A DNA stretch of 50,261 bases. Source: a virus. The notes beneath the pieces are model-generated. The model searched no databases. It was not told where the DNA came from and saw only the letters and a program-made list of their open reading frames with translations. Below are positions 40,049-46,847 of the stretch, in pieces; the stretch's first letter is position 1, and each line of letters starts with the position of its first letter. A program made the translations under genes and the position numbers. The DNA lies in the IMG/VR virus record IMGVR_UViG_3300037508_000928, positions 1 to 50,261 of that record; one strand, 5' to 3'.

Positions 40049-40264
40049 CTAACGAGGGTTCAACAGGCCGTCGAGCTTCGCTCGCTTGGCCTTCATGTCA
40101 CGCATTTCCTTAGCAGAGGGTTTCCAATACCCTTTGTTGGCATCGTCGATAGCTGCATCGACAGCACGCCATTCCCGGTAGAGGCTATCTCGCACCGATG
40201 CAGGGGCTGGGGTTGGGCAATACATGCGCGGACCACCAATTCCTTGGTTCTTGTAGCCGCTCAT
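40049..40264 (-). CDS. Accessory protein 6, basic, 71 aa
   Basis: It starts at 40264, overlapping the preceding gene's stop, with AGGTGG upstream. A Gly/Pro front (MSGYKNQGIGGPRMYCPTPA) leads a charged helix ending AKRAKLDGLLNPR. Last gene of the leftward operon. No family recognised. Confidence 0.6.
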   Translation of the reverse strand: MSGYKNQGIGGPRMYCPTPAPASVRDSLYREWRAVDAAIDDANKGYWKPSAKEMRDMKAKRAKLDGLLNPR

Positions 40265-40560
40265 ACTTCCACCTTTGACCAGCCTGCAGGCACGTTGCCT
40301 TCTCCACAGACAGCCCCCTCATACTCCGGCGCCTCCGCCTCGATGATGTCCCCAATGGTGGTCAGGAGCCCGTAGGAATCCTTGCAGGGACAGTCGAGGC
40401 GCGTATAGAACGCATGAAGCGGTTCCGTGAGTGAGATGCACTCCGCATTGTTGCGGTATCCGCAACGTTCGACGCGCACAAGGCCATTGCCTTGCGGGCC
40501 TGTCACCCTGTACAGGTTCTCGCCCACCAGTGATTCAAAGTCCCAATCGAGTGTGTTCAT
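40261..40560 (-). CDS. Accessory protein 5, 99 aa
   Basis: I chose the ATG at 40560 (MNTLDWDF) for the AGGAG site upstream; the longer frame has none. The protein is acidic, with a beta-rich front (ENLYRVTGPQGNGLVRVERC) and C/C pairs (DCPCKD). Small acidic proteins in early phage operons are sometimes inhibitors of host enzymes, but nothing here proves that. Confidence 0.6.
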   Translation of the reverse strand: MNTLDWDFESLVGENLYRVTGPQGNGLVRVERCGYRNNAECISLTEPLHAFYTRLDCPCKDSYGLLTTIGDIIEAEAPEYEGAVCGEGNVPAGWSKVEV

Positions 40561-40570
40561 GATGTCGCTC

Positions 40571-40705
40571 CTAGTTGATTGTGAGGCCGTTGGCACGAAG
40601 GGTATCAACCAAGGACTGCGCCCACGAGGACGCATCCTTCAATTTGCCGCACCGGGCGTATGCGATTGCTTTGGCCCACTTGCGGGCGAGGTCTGCGTAG
40701 TCCAT
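40571..40705 (-). CDS. Accessory protein 4, 44 aa
   Basis: It starts at 40705 with AAGGAG eight bases upstream and ends at 40571. MDYADLARKWAKAIAYARCG and a second helix make a helical hairpin. No family recognised. Confidence 0.55.
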   Translation of the reverse strand: MDYADLARKWAKAIAYARCGKLKDASSWAQSLVDTLRANGLTIN

Positions 40706-40740
40706 GTCGTTCTCCTTGTCGTTGGTTCAATCTCGTTAGA

Positions 40741-40805
40741 GGGGCTGCAGGCCAGCGGATACAACCTGCAGCCCCAAGACACCGCTGGACAACAGGCCCA
40801 GCGGT
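40741..40805 (-). other. Two perfect hairpins between accessory genes
   Basis: GGGGCTGCAGG/CCTGCAGCCCC (40741-40751 with 40765-40775, 11 bp) and ACCGCTGG/CCAGCGGT (40781-40788 with 40798-40805, 8 bp) lie in tandem in the gap. No T-run follows either. They probably protect or define mRNA ends within the operon. Confidence 0.65.
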
Positions 40806-40814
40806 GGGAGGGAG

Positions 40815-41069
40815 CTACTCGCCGAGGGCAATCACTTGCTCAATGTGCTGGAATGTTGCGACTTCGCCATCGGTATGCGCTGCCGTGCGCAAGAGGTTGC
40901 GGTATGCTTTGGCAATCTCCAGCAATTCAGGAGCCGCCGCGATAAGCCGGGCCTCTTCTTCATCGAACACCGTTGCAATGCGCTTGCCGTCTGTGCCGTA
41001 CACCGTGATCTGTGTGACCCCATCCGGGACAGCATCGCGGGACGTTTCCCAATGTTTCGATTCGCTCAT
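40815..41069 (-). CDS. Accessory protein 3, 84 aa
   Basis: It starts at 41069. A beta hairpin (TQITVYGTDGKRIATVFDEE) is followed by helices (EARLIAAAPELLEIAKAYRN). The AxLIAAAPELLE segment is common in small phage proteins of unknown function. The ribosome site is weak (AGAGGG). Confidence 0.65.
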   Translation of the reverse strand: MSESKHWETSRDAVPDGVTQITVYGTDGKRIATVFDEEEARLIAAAPELLEIAKAYRNLLRTAAHTDGEVATFQHIEQVIALGE

Positions 41070-41108
41070 GTTCTCTACCCTCTCTCGTTTCGCCCAGCGG
41101 CCAATCCG

Positions 41109-41148
41109 CTGATCGCCTAGCCCCCAGTGAAGAGGGCTAGGCCATCAG
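41109..41148 (-). other. Strong hairpin between accessory genes
   Basis: CTGAT-C-GCCTAGCCC pairs with GGGCTAGGC-C-ATCAG (41109-41123 with 41134-41148), 14 pairs and one C/C mismatch. The loop has ten bases and no T-run follows. Confidence 0.65.
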
Positions 41149-41152
41149 AGGA

Positions 41153-41584
41153 CTACTCGCCGTTGTAGTCCGCGATTGTGTCGCGCACATCTTCAAGCGC
41201 GCTTGTCCACAATTCCGGCGTGCTGCGGTGTCCAAGCTCTAGGTCAAGTAAGCGCACTACGGCAGCACGGAGTGAGTCGTAGTGGTCGCTCAGGTAGTCA
41301 TAGCCCTCGGCCTTGATGCGCTGCTCTTCCGCGTCGATTCTTGCCGAGTCATCCTCACAGGCCACGAATGCAAGGTCGTTGCTGTCATCGAAGGTGGAGT
41401 AAATCTCGATGATTCCCGCTTTGATGAGGTCGTTCAGGTGCGTGTGAATGCTCGCAACGTAATAGATGGTCGGGCCCGATTCGGGGTAGGCGGTGTCCTG
41501 CTCCTTCAAGTGCTCGAGTATCTCCCCGAAACCGATAGGGCCGACAAGGTTAATGTGCCCGATGATGTGATCCTTGGTGTCCAT
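41153..41584 (-). CDS. Accessory protein 2, winged-helix-like
   Basis: The protein has 143 residues and GGGAG upstream of the start at 41584. Residues 1-70 read as a winged helix: GFGEILEHLKEQ, SIHTHLNDLIKAGII as recognition helix, then a wing EIYSTFDDSNDLAFVAC. The acidic helical C-terminus (LRAAVVRLLDLELG) may be a dimer part. It could be a transcription factor of the operon or a DNA mimic-type regulator; the first is more likely. Confidence 0.6.
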   Translation of the reverse strand: MDTKDHIIGHINLVGPIGFGEILEHLKEQDTAYPESGPTIYYVASIHTHLNDLIKAGIIEIYSTFDDSNDLAFVACEDDSARIDAEEQRIKAEGYDYLSDHYDSLRAAVVRLLDLELGHRSTPELWTSALEDVRDTIADYNGE

Positions 41585-41586
41585 GG

Positions 41587-41772
41587 TTATGCTCCCGCTT
41601 TGATGTAGGCGTTCAGGCCTATCGTCAGTGGCTTTCCGTTGACCACGCAGGTCGTGGTGACATTCCCATGGCTGGACGCAACCACGAGTGTCTTGCCGGA
41701 CGCGCTAGGCGCCGGGGTCTGTGTGTCGATGATGATGTGGAGCTTGTTGCCTTCAATCTTTGCCTCTAACAT
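41587..41772 (-). CDS. Accessory protein 1, beta-rich, 61 aa
   Basis: I chose the ATG at 41772 (MLEAKIEGNKLHIIIDTQ) for AAGGAG eight bases upstream. Strands alternate with Ser/Gly turns (GKTLVVASSHGN, CVVNGKPLTIGLN). First gene after the leftward promoter, with about 50 bases of leader. Similar short beta proteins are frequent in phage accessory operons; the function is unknown. Confidence 0.65.
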   Translation of the reverse strand: MLEAKIEGNKLHIIIDTQTPAPSASGKTLVVASSHGNVTTTCVVNGKPLTIGLNAYIKAGA

Positions 41773-41829
41773 TCTCTCTCTCCTTGCCCTCTCGGGCGTT
41801 ACCAGCCAGACCATCTGACTGACAAGGGG

Positions 41830-41910
41830 AGATTATCACAGCGTCAACACCCTGTCAACACATTTCTTTACAAGGTTGACACAGCGTTAATACTGGCGTA
41901 AACTCCCCTC
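41830..41910. promoter_or_regulatory. Divergent promoters with GTTGAC operators
   Basis: Leftward: TTGACA (complement of 41853-41858), 17 bases, TAATCT (complement of 41830-41835). Rightward: TTGACA 41876-41881, 17 bases, TAAACT 41899-41904. The TGTCAAC/GTTGACA half-sites (41853-41859 and 41875-41881) form an inverted repeat over 15 bases, and a further GTCAAC lies at 41843-41848. The ribbon-helix-helix protein encoded next is the obvious candidate to bind here. Confidence 0.75.
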
Positions 41911-42090
41911 ATGGCACCGAAGAACACAAGCAATCTCAACATCCGAGTGGCGCCGGACGAGCTGGAACGCTGGAACGCAGCAGCCCAAGCAGACGGGCGG
42001 ACGCTCTCCCAATGGGTGCGCTGGCATCTGAATCGAGCCCCCGGCGTCGAGCATCCTGCCGACCAGGAAGAGCGGCCAGAGCGGCCCTGA
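41911..42090 (+). CDS. Ribbon-helix-helix regulator, probably from a leaderless mRNA
   Basis: The protein has 59 residues. A short strand (SNLNIRVAP) is followed by two helices (ELERWNAAAQADG and TLSQWVRWHLNRA), the Arc/MetJ-type fold, which binds direct or inverted repeats as dimers. The disordered acidic end runs to residue 59. ATG lies exactly seven bases behind the -10 box, with no ribosome site, so transcription should start at or next to the A of the ATG. It likely represses its own and the divergent promoter. The stop overlaps the next ATG. Confidence 0.75.
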   Translation: MAPKNTSNLNIRVAPDELERWNAAAQADGRTLSQWVRWHLNRAPGVEHPADQEERPERP

Positions 42091-42479
42091 TGCAGTTCTT
42101 CCTACCGATGAACCCACCGCGCACCACCAAGCAGACCCAGCGCATGGGCAAGGCAGGTGGCAAGCTCATCTTCTACGACACACCAGAACTCCGAGCAGCC
42201 GAGCAGAAGCTCATAGCCGCATTCGCCCAGCACAGCCCCCCTGAACCCCTCACCGGGCCAGTCCGGCTCGTGGTCAAGTGGATATGGCACTCCAAGGACA
42301 AGCACCGGCATGGGCAGTACAAACCGACAAGACCAGACACTGACAACTTACAGAAACTCCTGAAGGACGTCATGGGCAAGGTCGGTTTCTATCACGATGA
42401 CGCTCAGGTGGCATCCGAAATAGCCGAGAAGTTCTGGGGAGCCCAACCCGGTATCTTCGTGCAGGTGGAGCAACTTTAG
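42090..42479 (+). CDS. rusA: RusA-like Holliday junction resolvase
   Basis: The protein has 129 residues, ATG overlapping the previous stop. KPTRPDTDNLQKLLKDVM and FYHDDAQV carry the acidic metal-binding residues of the RusA family (two Asp in DTDN, one or two in HDDAQ), which cuts four-way junctions. Basic residues (SKDKHRHGQYK) precede them. It completes the recombination set and may clear junctions before packaging. The length matches the family. Confidence 0.88.
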   Translation: MQFFLPMNPPRTTKQTQRMGKAGGKLIFYDTPELRAAEQKLIAAFAQHSPPEPLTGPVRLVVKWIWHSKDKHRHGQYKPTRPDTDNLQKLLKDVMGKVGFYHDDAQVASEIAEKFWGAQPGIFVQVEQL

Positions 42480-42860
42480 GTGGTGTTTGTTGCCTCAGTT
42501 GCCTCACAGGCCAGAAAGGCAACAAGTCAACTTTTGCAGGACGTCACCCTAGTTGGTTGCTTCTGCCCGGTGGTAATTGAATTCATGGATTCTGTGTCGC
42601 AAGTCCTTTGTTCCCAACAAATCAACCGAGGCAACTTTTCAACTCGTGTTGACTACCCTAAAGGGTATACAAAGTTGCGAGTTGCCTCACCCTCACCCAT
42701 TCGCGTGTGCTCCTGTAAGTCGTCGAGGGCCAAAGCCCCCTCGCCTCTATCGCTAGGCTATCGAGCAAGCGACTTCCAGACGCACACATCACCGAATTGC
42801 TCCCCGAACACCAAAACGGTAATGAGAAACCATTATCAGAAAGATAAGGATTCTTAGCGC
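42480..42860. other. 380-bp intergenic region with GTTGCCTCA repeats
   Basis: GTTGCCTCA occurs at 42489-42497, 42498-42506 and 42681-42689, and inverted (GAGGCAAC) at 42628-42635. GTCAAC (42526) and GTGTTGAC (42645) match the half-sites at the divergent promoter. ACCCTAAAGGGT (42655-42666) is a palindrome. Frames in it have poor codon use. It is probably regulatory or an origin. Confidence 0.55.
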
Positions 42861-43250
42861 ATGGCATGGCCGACCAAGAAACCACCCCAAGCCCCTGACA
42901 CTTCGACAGAAGGCCTAAAACGGCAGGCGGCGGATAACCGGCAAAGATTCCGCTCCCGGCCGGCTGCCGCTCGTCTGGACGCTCTGAGGGTCATTCCCTC
43001 CATCGAGGACTGTGAACCCACCACCCGGCGTGCAATCGAGATGTGGGCCGATGCCGTCCCCACCAAGGACATCCTTGAATCCACGGGCCTGCACTCCATC
43101 CAGTTCACCGCCCTGCTGGACAGCCCAGCAGCCCGAGCACACTATGCCAAGGTCCGGCGCCGGAAGGATACCGAGCGGGTGAACCTCGCTGCCGTGGTGC
43201 CATGGCTCGAAGTCTGGCAGGCAGTGAAGCGCAGCAGGTCACAGCCTTGA
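42861..43250 (+). CDS. Hypothetical protein, DNA-packaging side
   Basis: The protein has 129 residues, with AAGGA before ATG 42861. The front is basic and Pro/Gln-rich; residues 55-95 contain an HTH-like pair (AVPTKDILESTGLHSIQFTA), then a basic helix (YAKVRRRKDTERV). A DNA-binding role is plausible, for example a packaging or late regulator. No family recognised. Confidence 0.55.
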   Translation: MAWPTKKPPQAPDTSTEGLKRQAADNRQRFRSRPAAARLDALRVIPSIEDCEPTTRRAIEMWADAVPTKDILESTGLHSIQFTALLDSPAARAHYAKVRRRKDTERVNLAAVVPWLEVWQAVKRSRSQP

Positions 43251-43439
43251 AAATCGAGCTTGGGAGCCTCATTATCTCCAGTAGATAACACCAACCCCAT
43301 GTTTCATTGGGGTATTTGCCCAACTGATACCATTTCGAGCACGAATCACGGTATTCCGACCTCGTAGGATGACCAAGGAGACGCGCCGACCACCTCCAAG
43401 GTATCCCGGCAAGGCAGGTGCAGGGCGCCTCGGTCGAGT
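43251..43439. other. Gap with weak terminator-like hairpins
   Basis: TTATCT/AGATAA (43272-43288) and ACCCCA/TGGGGT (43294-43313, followed by ATTTG) are small hairpins behind the preceding gene. The rest up to the repeat cluster shows no gene. Confidence 0.4.
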
Positions 43440-43512
43440 TCGATGGGATGTCCGCCTCGACCTCGATGGACCCCGAACCCCATGACCATCGACCCACCAC
43501 CGCCACCATCGA
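43440..43512. repeat. Evenly spaced TCGATGG sites upstream of the putative small terminase
   Basis: TCGATGG lies at 43440-43446 and 43463-43469; its complement CCATCGA at 43486-43492 and 43506-43512. Start-to-start steps are 23, 23 and 20 bases, about two helix turns. The first two sit in a larger TCGANNTCGATGG unit, the last two in ACCATCGACC. This is the kind of array small terminases or replication initiators bind. Confidence 0.6.
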
Positions 43513-43614
43513 CCGAGGATGAGCCGACCGAGCGACCGGGGCAGGGGGGGAGCGGCGACACTCACCTCAGTACATCCAACCCCCCCGAAATTTTTGTACC
43601 CTGCAAAAAATGTC

Positions 43615-43650
43615 TTGACAAAGCTGGTCGTTCTGCTTTACGTTTCCGTC
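43615..43650 (+). promoter_or_regulatory. Late promoter, probably giving a leaderless start
   Basis: TTGACA 43615-43620 is followed, 18 bases later, by a weak -10 TACGTT (43639-43644). The ATG at 43651 is 36 bases from the first T of TTGACA and has no ribosome site. G- and C-runs (43535-43590) precede it. Confidence 0.45.
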
Positions 43651-44250
43651 ATGACTACGACAGCCGAGCAGGTCGATAGCGCGACCAGTATCGAAGACCT
43701 CCCGCCGCTCTGGGGTGAGGTAGCGAGTTTGGCTGGCACGGTTCCTCTTGTTGACGTGTCGATTCTGGCTGGCCACTTCAAGCGCCCGAAGAAGGAGATT
43801 GAGCGGATACTCGCTCATCCTGCGGTAGCGGAGCACGTCGAGTACCTGAAGGCTGAGATAGCCTTGCGGGTCGGCAAGGAAGCTGGGACGTTGACCGAGG
43901 CGCGCAGTTCTGCGATTCAGAAGATTGCGGAGCGTCTCCAGGACGACGACATTCCGTTGCCGGTGTTGATTAAGACAGCGCAGTTCCTGTGCGACTACAA
44001 CCCTGACCGGAAGTTCGTGAAGATTGAGAAGCGCGAGGAGCACCGGACGGTGGAGCACACTATCCGCGAGCACACGCTGCTGGACATCAAGGCTCGTGCG
44101 CTGGAGAATTTCCGCCGCGTCCCTGTTGAGCTTATCCCGGCTGCTTCGGTGGAGTACACCGAGGCTGACCCTGACGAGCGAGACGACTTTTCCGAGGCTG
44201 GGATTTGCGCGATTGAGAAGCAGCTTGAGGAAGAGGGGGTACTCAGCTAA
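43651..44250 (+). CDS. Putative small terminase subunit
   Basis: The protein has 199 residues. I chose ATG 43651 because upstream frame is Pro/Gly-rich nonsense from the repeat region and TTGACA sits at -36. Residues 25-60 contain an HTH-like pair (VDVSILAGHFKRPKKEIERI), then long helices (EARSSAIQKIAERLQDDD) for oligomerisation, and an acidic C-terminus. This order (DNA-binding front, helical core, acidic tail that meets the large subunit) is known for small terminases. It is first in the packaging/lysis block but not adjacent to the large subunit. Confidence 0.5.
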   Translation: MTTTAEQVDSATSIEDLPPLWGEVASLAGTVPLVDVSILAGHFKRPKKEIERILAHPAVAEHVEYLKAEIALRVGKEAGTLTEARSSAIQKIAERLQDDDIPLPVLIKTAQFLCDYNPDRKFVKIEKREEHRTVEHTIREHTLLDIKARALENFRRVPVELIPAASVEYTEADPDERDDFSEAGICAIEKQLEEEGVLS

Positions 44251-44504
44251 TGGAACCCTCCCTGAATCCCTTGAACCTGTCGCACCTCTCTTTCGAGGAG
44301 AAGGTCCGCCGCTTCAATCCGTCTCACGTTGTTGAGCAGTGGAAGAAAACCTTAGGTGATCAGCTGATGATTCCTAATCCCTTACTAGATCGCCTATCGC
44401 GTTTTGCTACTAAAAATGAACTTCCTTTCCCTTACTATTCGAGCACTATGGCGGAGTGGAACAAAATACTCTTGGCCGAACTCTTGAAAAGAGCCGCCCA
44501 ATGA
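44250..44504 (+). CDS. Small hypothetical protein of lower GC
   Basis: The 84-residue gene starts at ATG overlapping the previous TAA, with GAGGGGG upstream. By hand count 44341-44460 is about 43% GC, lower than both neighbours. The product is helical (FEEKVRRFNPSHVVEQWKKT, MAEWNKILLAELLKRAAQ). It may have been acquired separately. No family recognised. Confidence 0.6.
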   Translation: MEPSLNPLNLSHLSFEEKVRRFNPSHVVEQWKKTLGDQLMIPNPLLDRLSRFATKNELPFPYYSSTMAEWNKILLAELLKRAAQ

Positions 44505-45058
44505 GTGCCACCACCTACCGCCGCTTCATCTACGAGCTGTGCGCGAGCTGTGCCGAGGGCGTTTACAGCACGAAGGCCCCGAGCAAGGCTTACGCCGAGC
44601 GTGTGACGAGCCTGATGTTCATGACGATGGCACATGAGAGCGCGCAGTTCACGGCGACGCGGCAGTTCGGTATTCCCTGGGAGATTGACCTTGGCGCGTG
44701 GGGGCTTTGCCAGGTAGAGCGCGGGAGCGTAATTGACTCGCTGAAGCTGCTTGAGCGGACGCCCCTGCTTGCGGATAACGCTGCGAAGTGGGTGGCAATG
44801 AGCAATCGTGCCGAGATAGAGCCGTTGCTTGCGATGACACCGGGGCAGGTGCTTCGGATGCTCCCTATGAGCGAGCGCCTGAGTGTGTTGTTCTGCCGGT
44901 TGCACTACCTCCGCGTGCTGGCTCCTGTGCCGACCGGGATAGAGGCTTGTGCTGAGTATGCCAAGCGGTACTACAACACCTATGCCGGGAAGGCTACTCC
45001 TGAAGACTACTCCAACGCATACCGGACGGCTATGTCTGGGATAAAGGAAGCGGCATGA
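44501..45058 (+). CDS. Lysozyme-like endolysin candidate
   Basis: The protein has 185 residues, ATG 44501 overlapping the previous stop. TMAHESAQFTATRQFG has the His-Glu-Ser-x-x-F of lytic transglycosylases or lysozyme-like folds, and GAWGLCQVERGSVIDS the following Gly-Leu-x-Gln motif, so E47 or nearby is the likely catalytic Glu. The C-terminal half is helical with an Arg/Tyr-rich end (YAKRYYNTYAGKA). It stands before three small membrane proteins, the usual lysis block. It may instead be a virion-linked wall enzyme. Confidence 0.55.
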   Translation: MSATTYRRFIYELCASCAEGVYSTKAPSKAYAERVTSLMFMTMAHESAQFTATRQFGIPWEIDLGAWGLCQVERGSVIDSLKLLERTPLLADNAAKWVAMSNRAEIEPLLAMTPGQVLRMLPMSERLSVLFCRLHYLRVLAPVPTGIEACAEYAKRYYNTYAGKATPEDYSNAYRTAMSGIKEAA

Positions 45059-45168
45059 ACCTCGACATCCTGACTGCCCTTTTTGAGTGGGGCTTTGCCC
45101 TTGGCGCGAGCAGCTTGTTCCAGGCGTTCCTGTCGCTGCTGCTTCAACTGCTGGGGCTGGGCGCATGA
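45055..45168 (+). CDS. Small holin-like membrane peptide, 37 aa
   Basis: ATG 45055 overlaps the endolysin stop. MNLDILTALFEWGFALGASS is followed by LFQAFLSLLLQLLGLGA, which forms one long or two short membrane helices with only two acidic residues at the front. The stop overlaps the next gene. A holin or holin partner is likely by position and size. Confidence 0.55.
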   Translation: MNLDILTALFEWGFALGASSLFQAFLSLLLQLLGLGA

Positions 45169-45584
45169 GCGAGGAATACATCGAGATTACCGTTGCCGTG
45201 GTGCTTGCCGTGCTGGGTGCTGTCACCGGCACCGGATGGTATGCTCGCCAGCGTTGGCTTGTCCGCAAGAGCATCGACATCATCGGCTCCGTGGTTGAGC
45301 ACATGGCCCGCACGCGGGTTGCCAACATGAAGCAGGCGAACAAGGATGCTGGCGGTGAGTACGACCTGAACCTGAATCAAGGCTATCAGGTCATGCAGAT
45401 TGCCAAGGAGAAGATCATCGACGGTGCCAAGTTCATTGACGCGAACACGGCTTGGCACTTCCCGAGCGTGGCGAAGGCGGTTATGAACGACCCCAAGCTG
45501 ACCGAGAAAATTGAAAAGGCAGTGCAGAAGCGCAAGGAAACGAGGTTGAATCTCCACCCACGAACCGGCGCAAAGCCTTTCTAA
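45165..45584 (+). CDS. Holin- or spanin-like membrane protein
   Basis: The protein has 139 residues; ATG 45165 overlaps the previous stop (ATGA). Residues 7-26 are one transmembrane helix (ITVAVVLAVLGAVTGTGWYA), followed by a basic, helical soluble part to residue 139 with a basic end. It could be a holin with a large cytoplasmic tail (long-tail type). Confidence 0.55.
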   Translation: MSEEYIEITVAVVLAVLGAVTGTGWYARQRWLVRKSIDIIGSVVEHMARTRVANMKQANKDAGGEYDLNLNQGYQVMQIAKEKIIDGAKFIDANTAWHFPSVAKAVMNDPKLTEKIEKAVQKRKETRLNLHPRTGAKPF

Positions 45585-45585
45585 C

Positions 45586-45849
45586 ATGCCAGCAAACGAC
45601 CCTGGCACCTTCGACTTCATGCACGTAATGGCGGCTTATGCTGTGACAGCAGGCACGGCGGCACTTGGCTGGATTTGGAGGACCGACCGTAAGGTGGCAC
45701 TCATGGACAACGACCACGACCACCATCACAAGGCTTTCTTGGATTTGAAAGAGTCCTACATACGGCTGGACTCAAAGATCGACCACCTCAGCGACACGCT
45801 GAAGGAAATCCAGCACGACATGCCCAAGCGTAAGACGGAGCAGAAATAA
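45586..45849 (+). CDS. Membrane-anchored coiled-coil protein (spanin/holin-like)
   Basis: The protein has 87 residues. Residues 12-31 are a transmembrane helix (MHVMAAYAVTAGTAALGWIW), then a His/Asp cluster (DNDHDHHHK) and a coiled coil (residues 50-80, SKIDHLSDTLKEIQHDM). This is the layout of an inner-membrane spanin or of the SAR/holin class. The His/Asp cluster could bind metal. The stop overlaps the next ATG (TAATG). Confidence 0.55.
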   Translation: MPANDPGTFDFMHVMAAYAVTAGTAALGWIWRTDRKVALMDNDHDHHHKAFLDLKESYIRLDSKIDHLSDTLKEIQHDMPKRKTEQK

Positions 45850-46835
45850 TGGCCAACACGCGCCTGACAACGCCCGGTGAACTGGGGGATTCTCTGAAGA
45901 ATCTCTCCCGGTCCATTGAGTCTATCGCGCGCAAGATGGAGGCCGAGGAACGCTACTGGCAGTCCGAGCTTGCCCGAGGCGAGCACGCCCTGACACTCAA
46001 AACCCGCATGGACAATATGTTCGAGGGTACGAATGCCGAGCTTCGTCGGCTTGGTCAGGAGCTTGGCAACGAGTCCACGGCGCCATTGCTTTCGACGGTG
46101 TTCAAGACCCAGTGGCGCGCCGGGGTGAACAACTCCCTTCGCTACTTCACGACAGGGGCGAGCAACGGGCTGGTATTCACTTCGTCTGGCGCTGCCCAGG
46201 GGCTGGTGCTGATTGACTACCTCGACGTTGGCCCCAACTACGACATCTTCCTTGGGCTTGCCTTGAATGACGTGATCCGGGTTTCCGGCTGCTCTGAAGT
46301 TACCCATAACGGGTTGCGTTCCGTGCGCTGGGATGCGAAGGCAAAGGGCAACGGCGGCTCCGATTACGGGCTGACCCAGGGTGATTTCTCTGGTTCTGGC
46401 TCTGACTGGACTGGCGGTACGGATTGGACGGTGAACACGGGCGCGGGCATTTACACCTACGCTGCGGCTTCGCCCTCTACGCTGACCCAAGCGCTTGCCA
46501 GCATGACTACGACAGGCGCCTACGTGGTCCAGTTCACGGTGACGAAGATGAGTTCTGGAGTGGGGACGCTCCGCGCTTCCATCGGTGGGGACTACTACTG
46601 GGAAAAGACGTACACCGCTGATACTGCGGCAGCGAGGACATACAGCTTTGTGACCAACTCCCCGAGCACGACGCCGACGCTCACCTTTACGGCCACGCGC
46701 AGTTCTGGGGTGTTCTCGGTGACTATCGACAACGTGTACGTCTACGGCTATCAGGGGCTCGTGGTTTCTGAGGCTTTCCCGAGCGAAGAGACAGGGCTGA
46801 AGACCATCATCACACTGGAGCAGACGGCTGCATAG
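45849..46835 (+). CDS. Virion surface protein with jelly-roll module
   Basis: The protein has 328 residues. Residues 1-75 are a coiled helix (LSRSIESIARKMEAEERYW). Residues 80-170 are beta-rich. Residues about 176-300 form a jelly-roll like the adaptor and nozzle-B inserts (GDFSGSGSDWTGGTDWTV, later DNVYVYG). A helical base plus beta head suggests a short fibre or head spike. It sits between lysis and terminase genes, apart from the tail genes. Confidence 0.6.
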   Translation: MANTRLTTPGELGDSLKNLSRSIESIARKMEAEERYWQSELARGEHALTLKTRMDNMFEGTNAELRRLGQELGNESTAPLLSTVFKTQWRAGVNNSLRYFTTGASNGLVFTSSGAAQGLVLIDYLDVGPNYDIFLGLALNDVIRVSGCSEVTHNGLRSVRWDAKAKGNGGSDYGLTQGDFSGSGSDWTGGTDWTVNTGAGIYTYAAASPSTLTQALASMTTTGAYVVQFTVTKMSSGVGTLRASIGGDYYWEKTYTADTAAARTYSFVTNSPSTTPTLTFTATRSSGVFSVTIDNVYVYGYQGLVVSEAFPSEETGLKTIITLEQTAA

Positions 46836-46847
46836 AGGAACGATTCA

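Noticed and set aside
42480-42857. A 125-codon plus-strand frame starting right after the RusA stop
   Set aside because: It starts with GTG without a ribosome site, has poor codon use and a Ser/Lys/Cys-rich composition, and covers the repeat region; treated as noncoding.
43443-43679. Plus-strand frame of 78 codons and the upstream extension of the 43651 gene (from 43519)
   Set aside because: Both read through the TCGATGG array and G/C runs, giving Pro/Gly/Arg-rich nonsense; no ribosome site.
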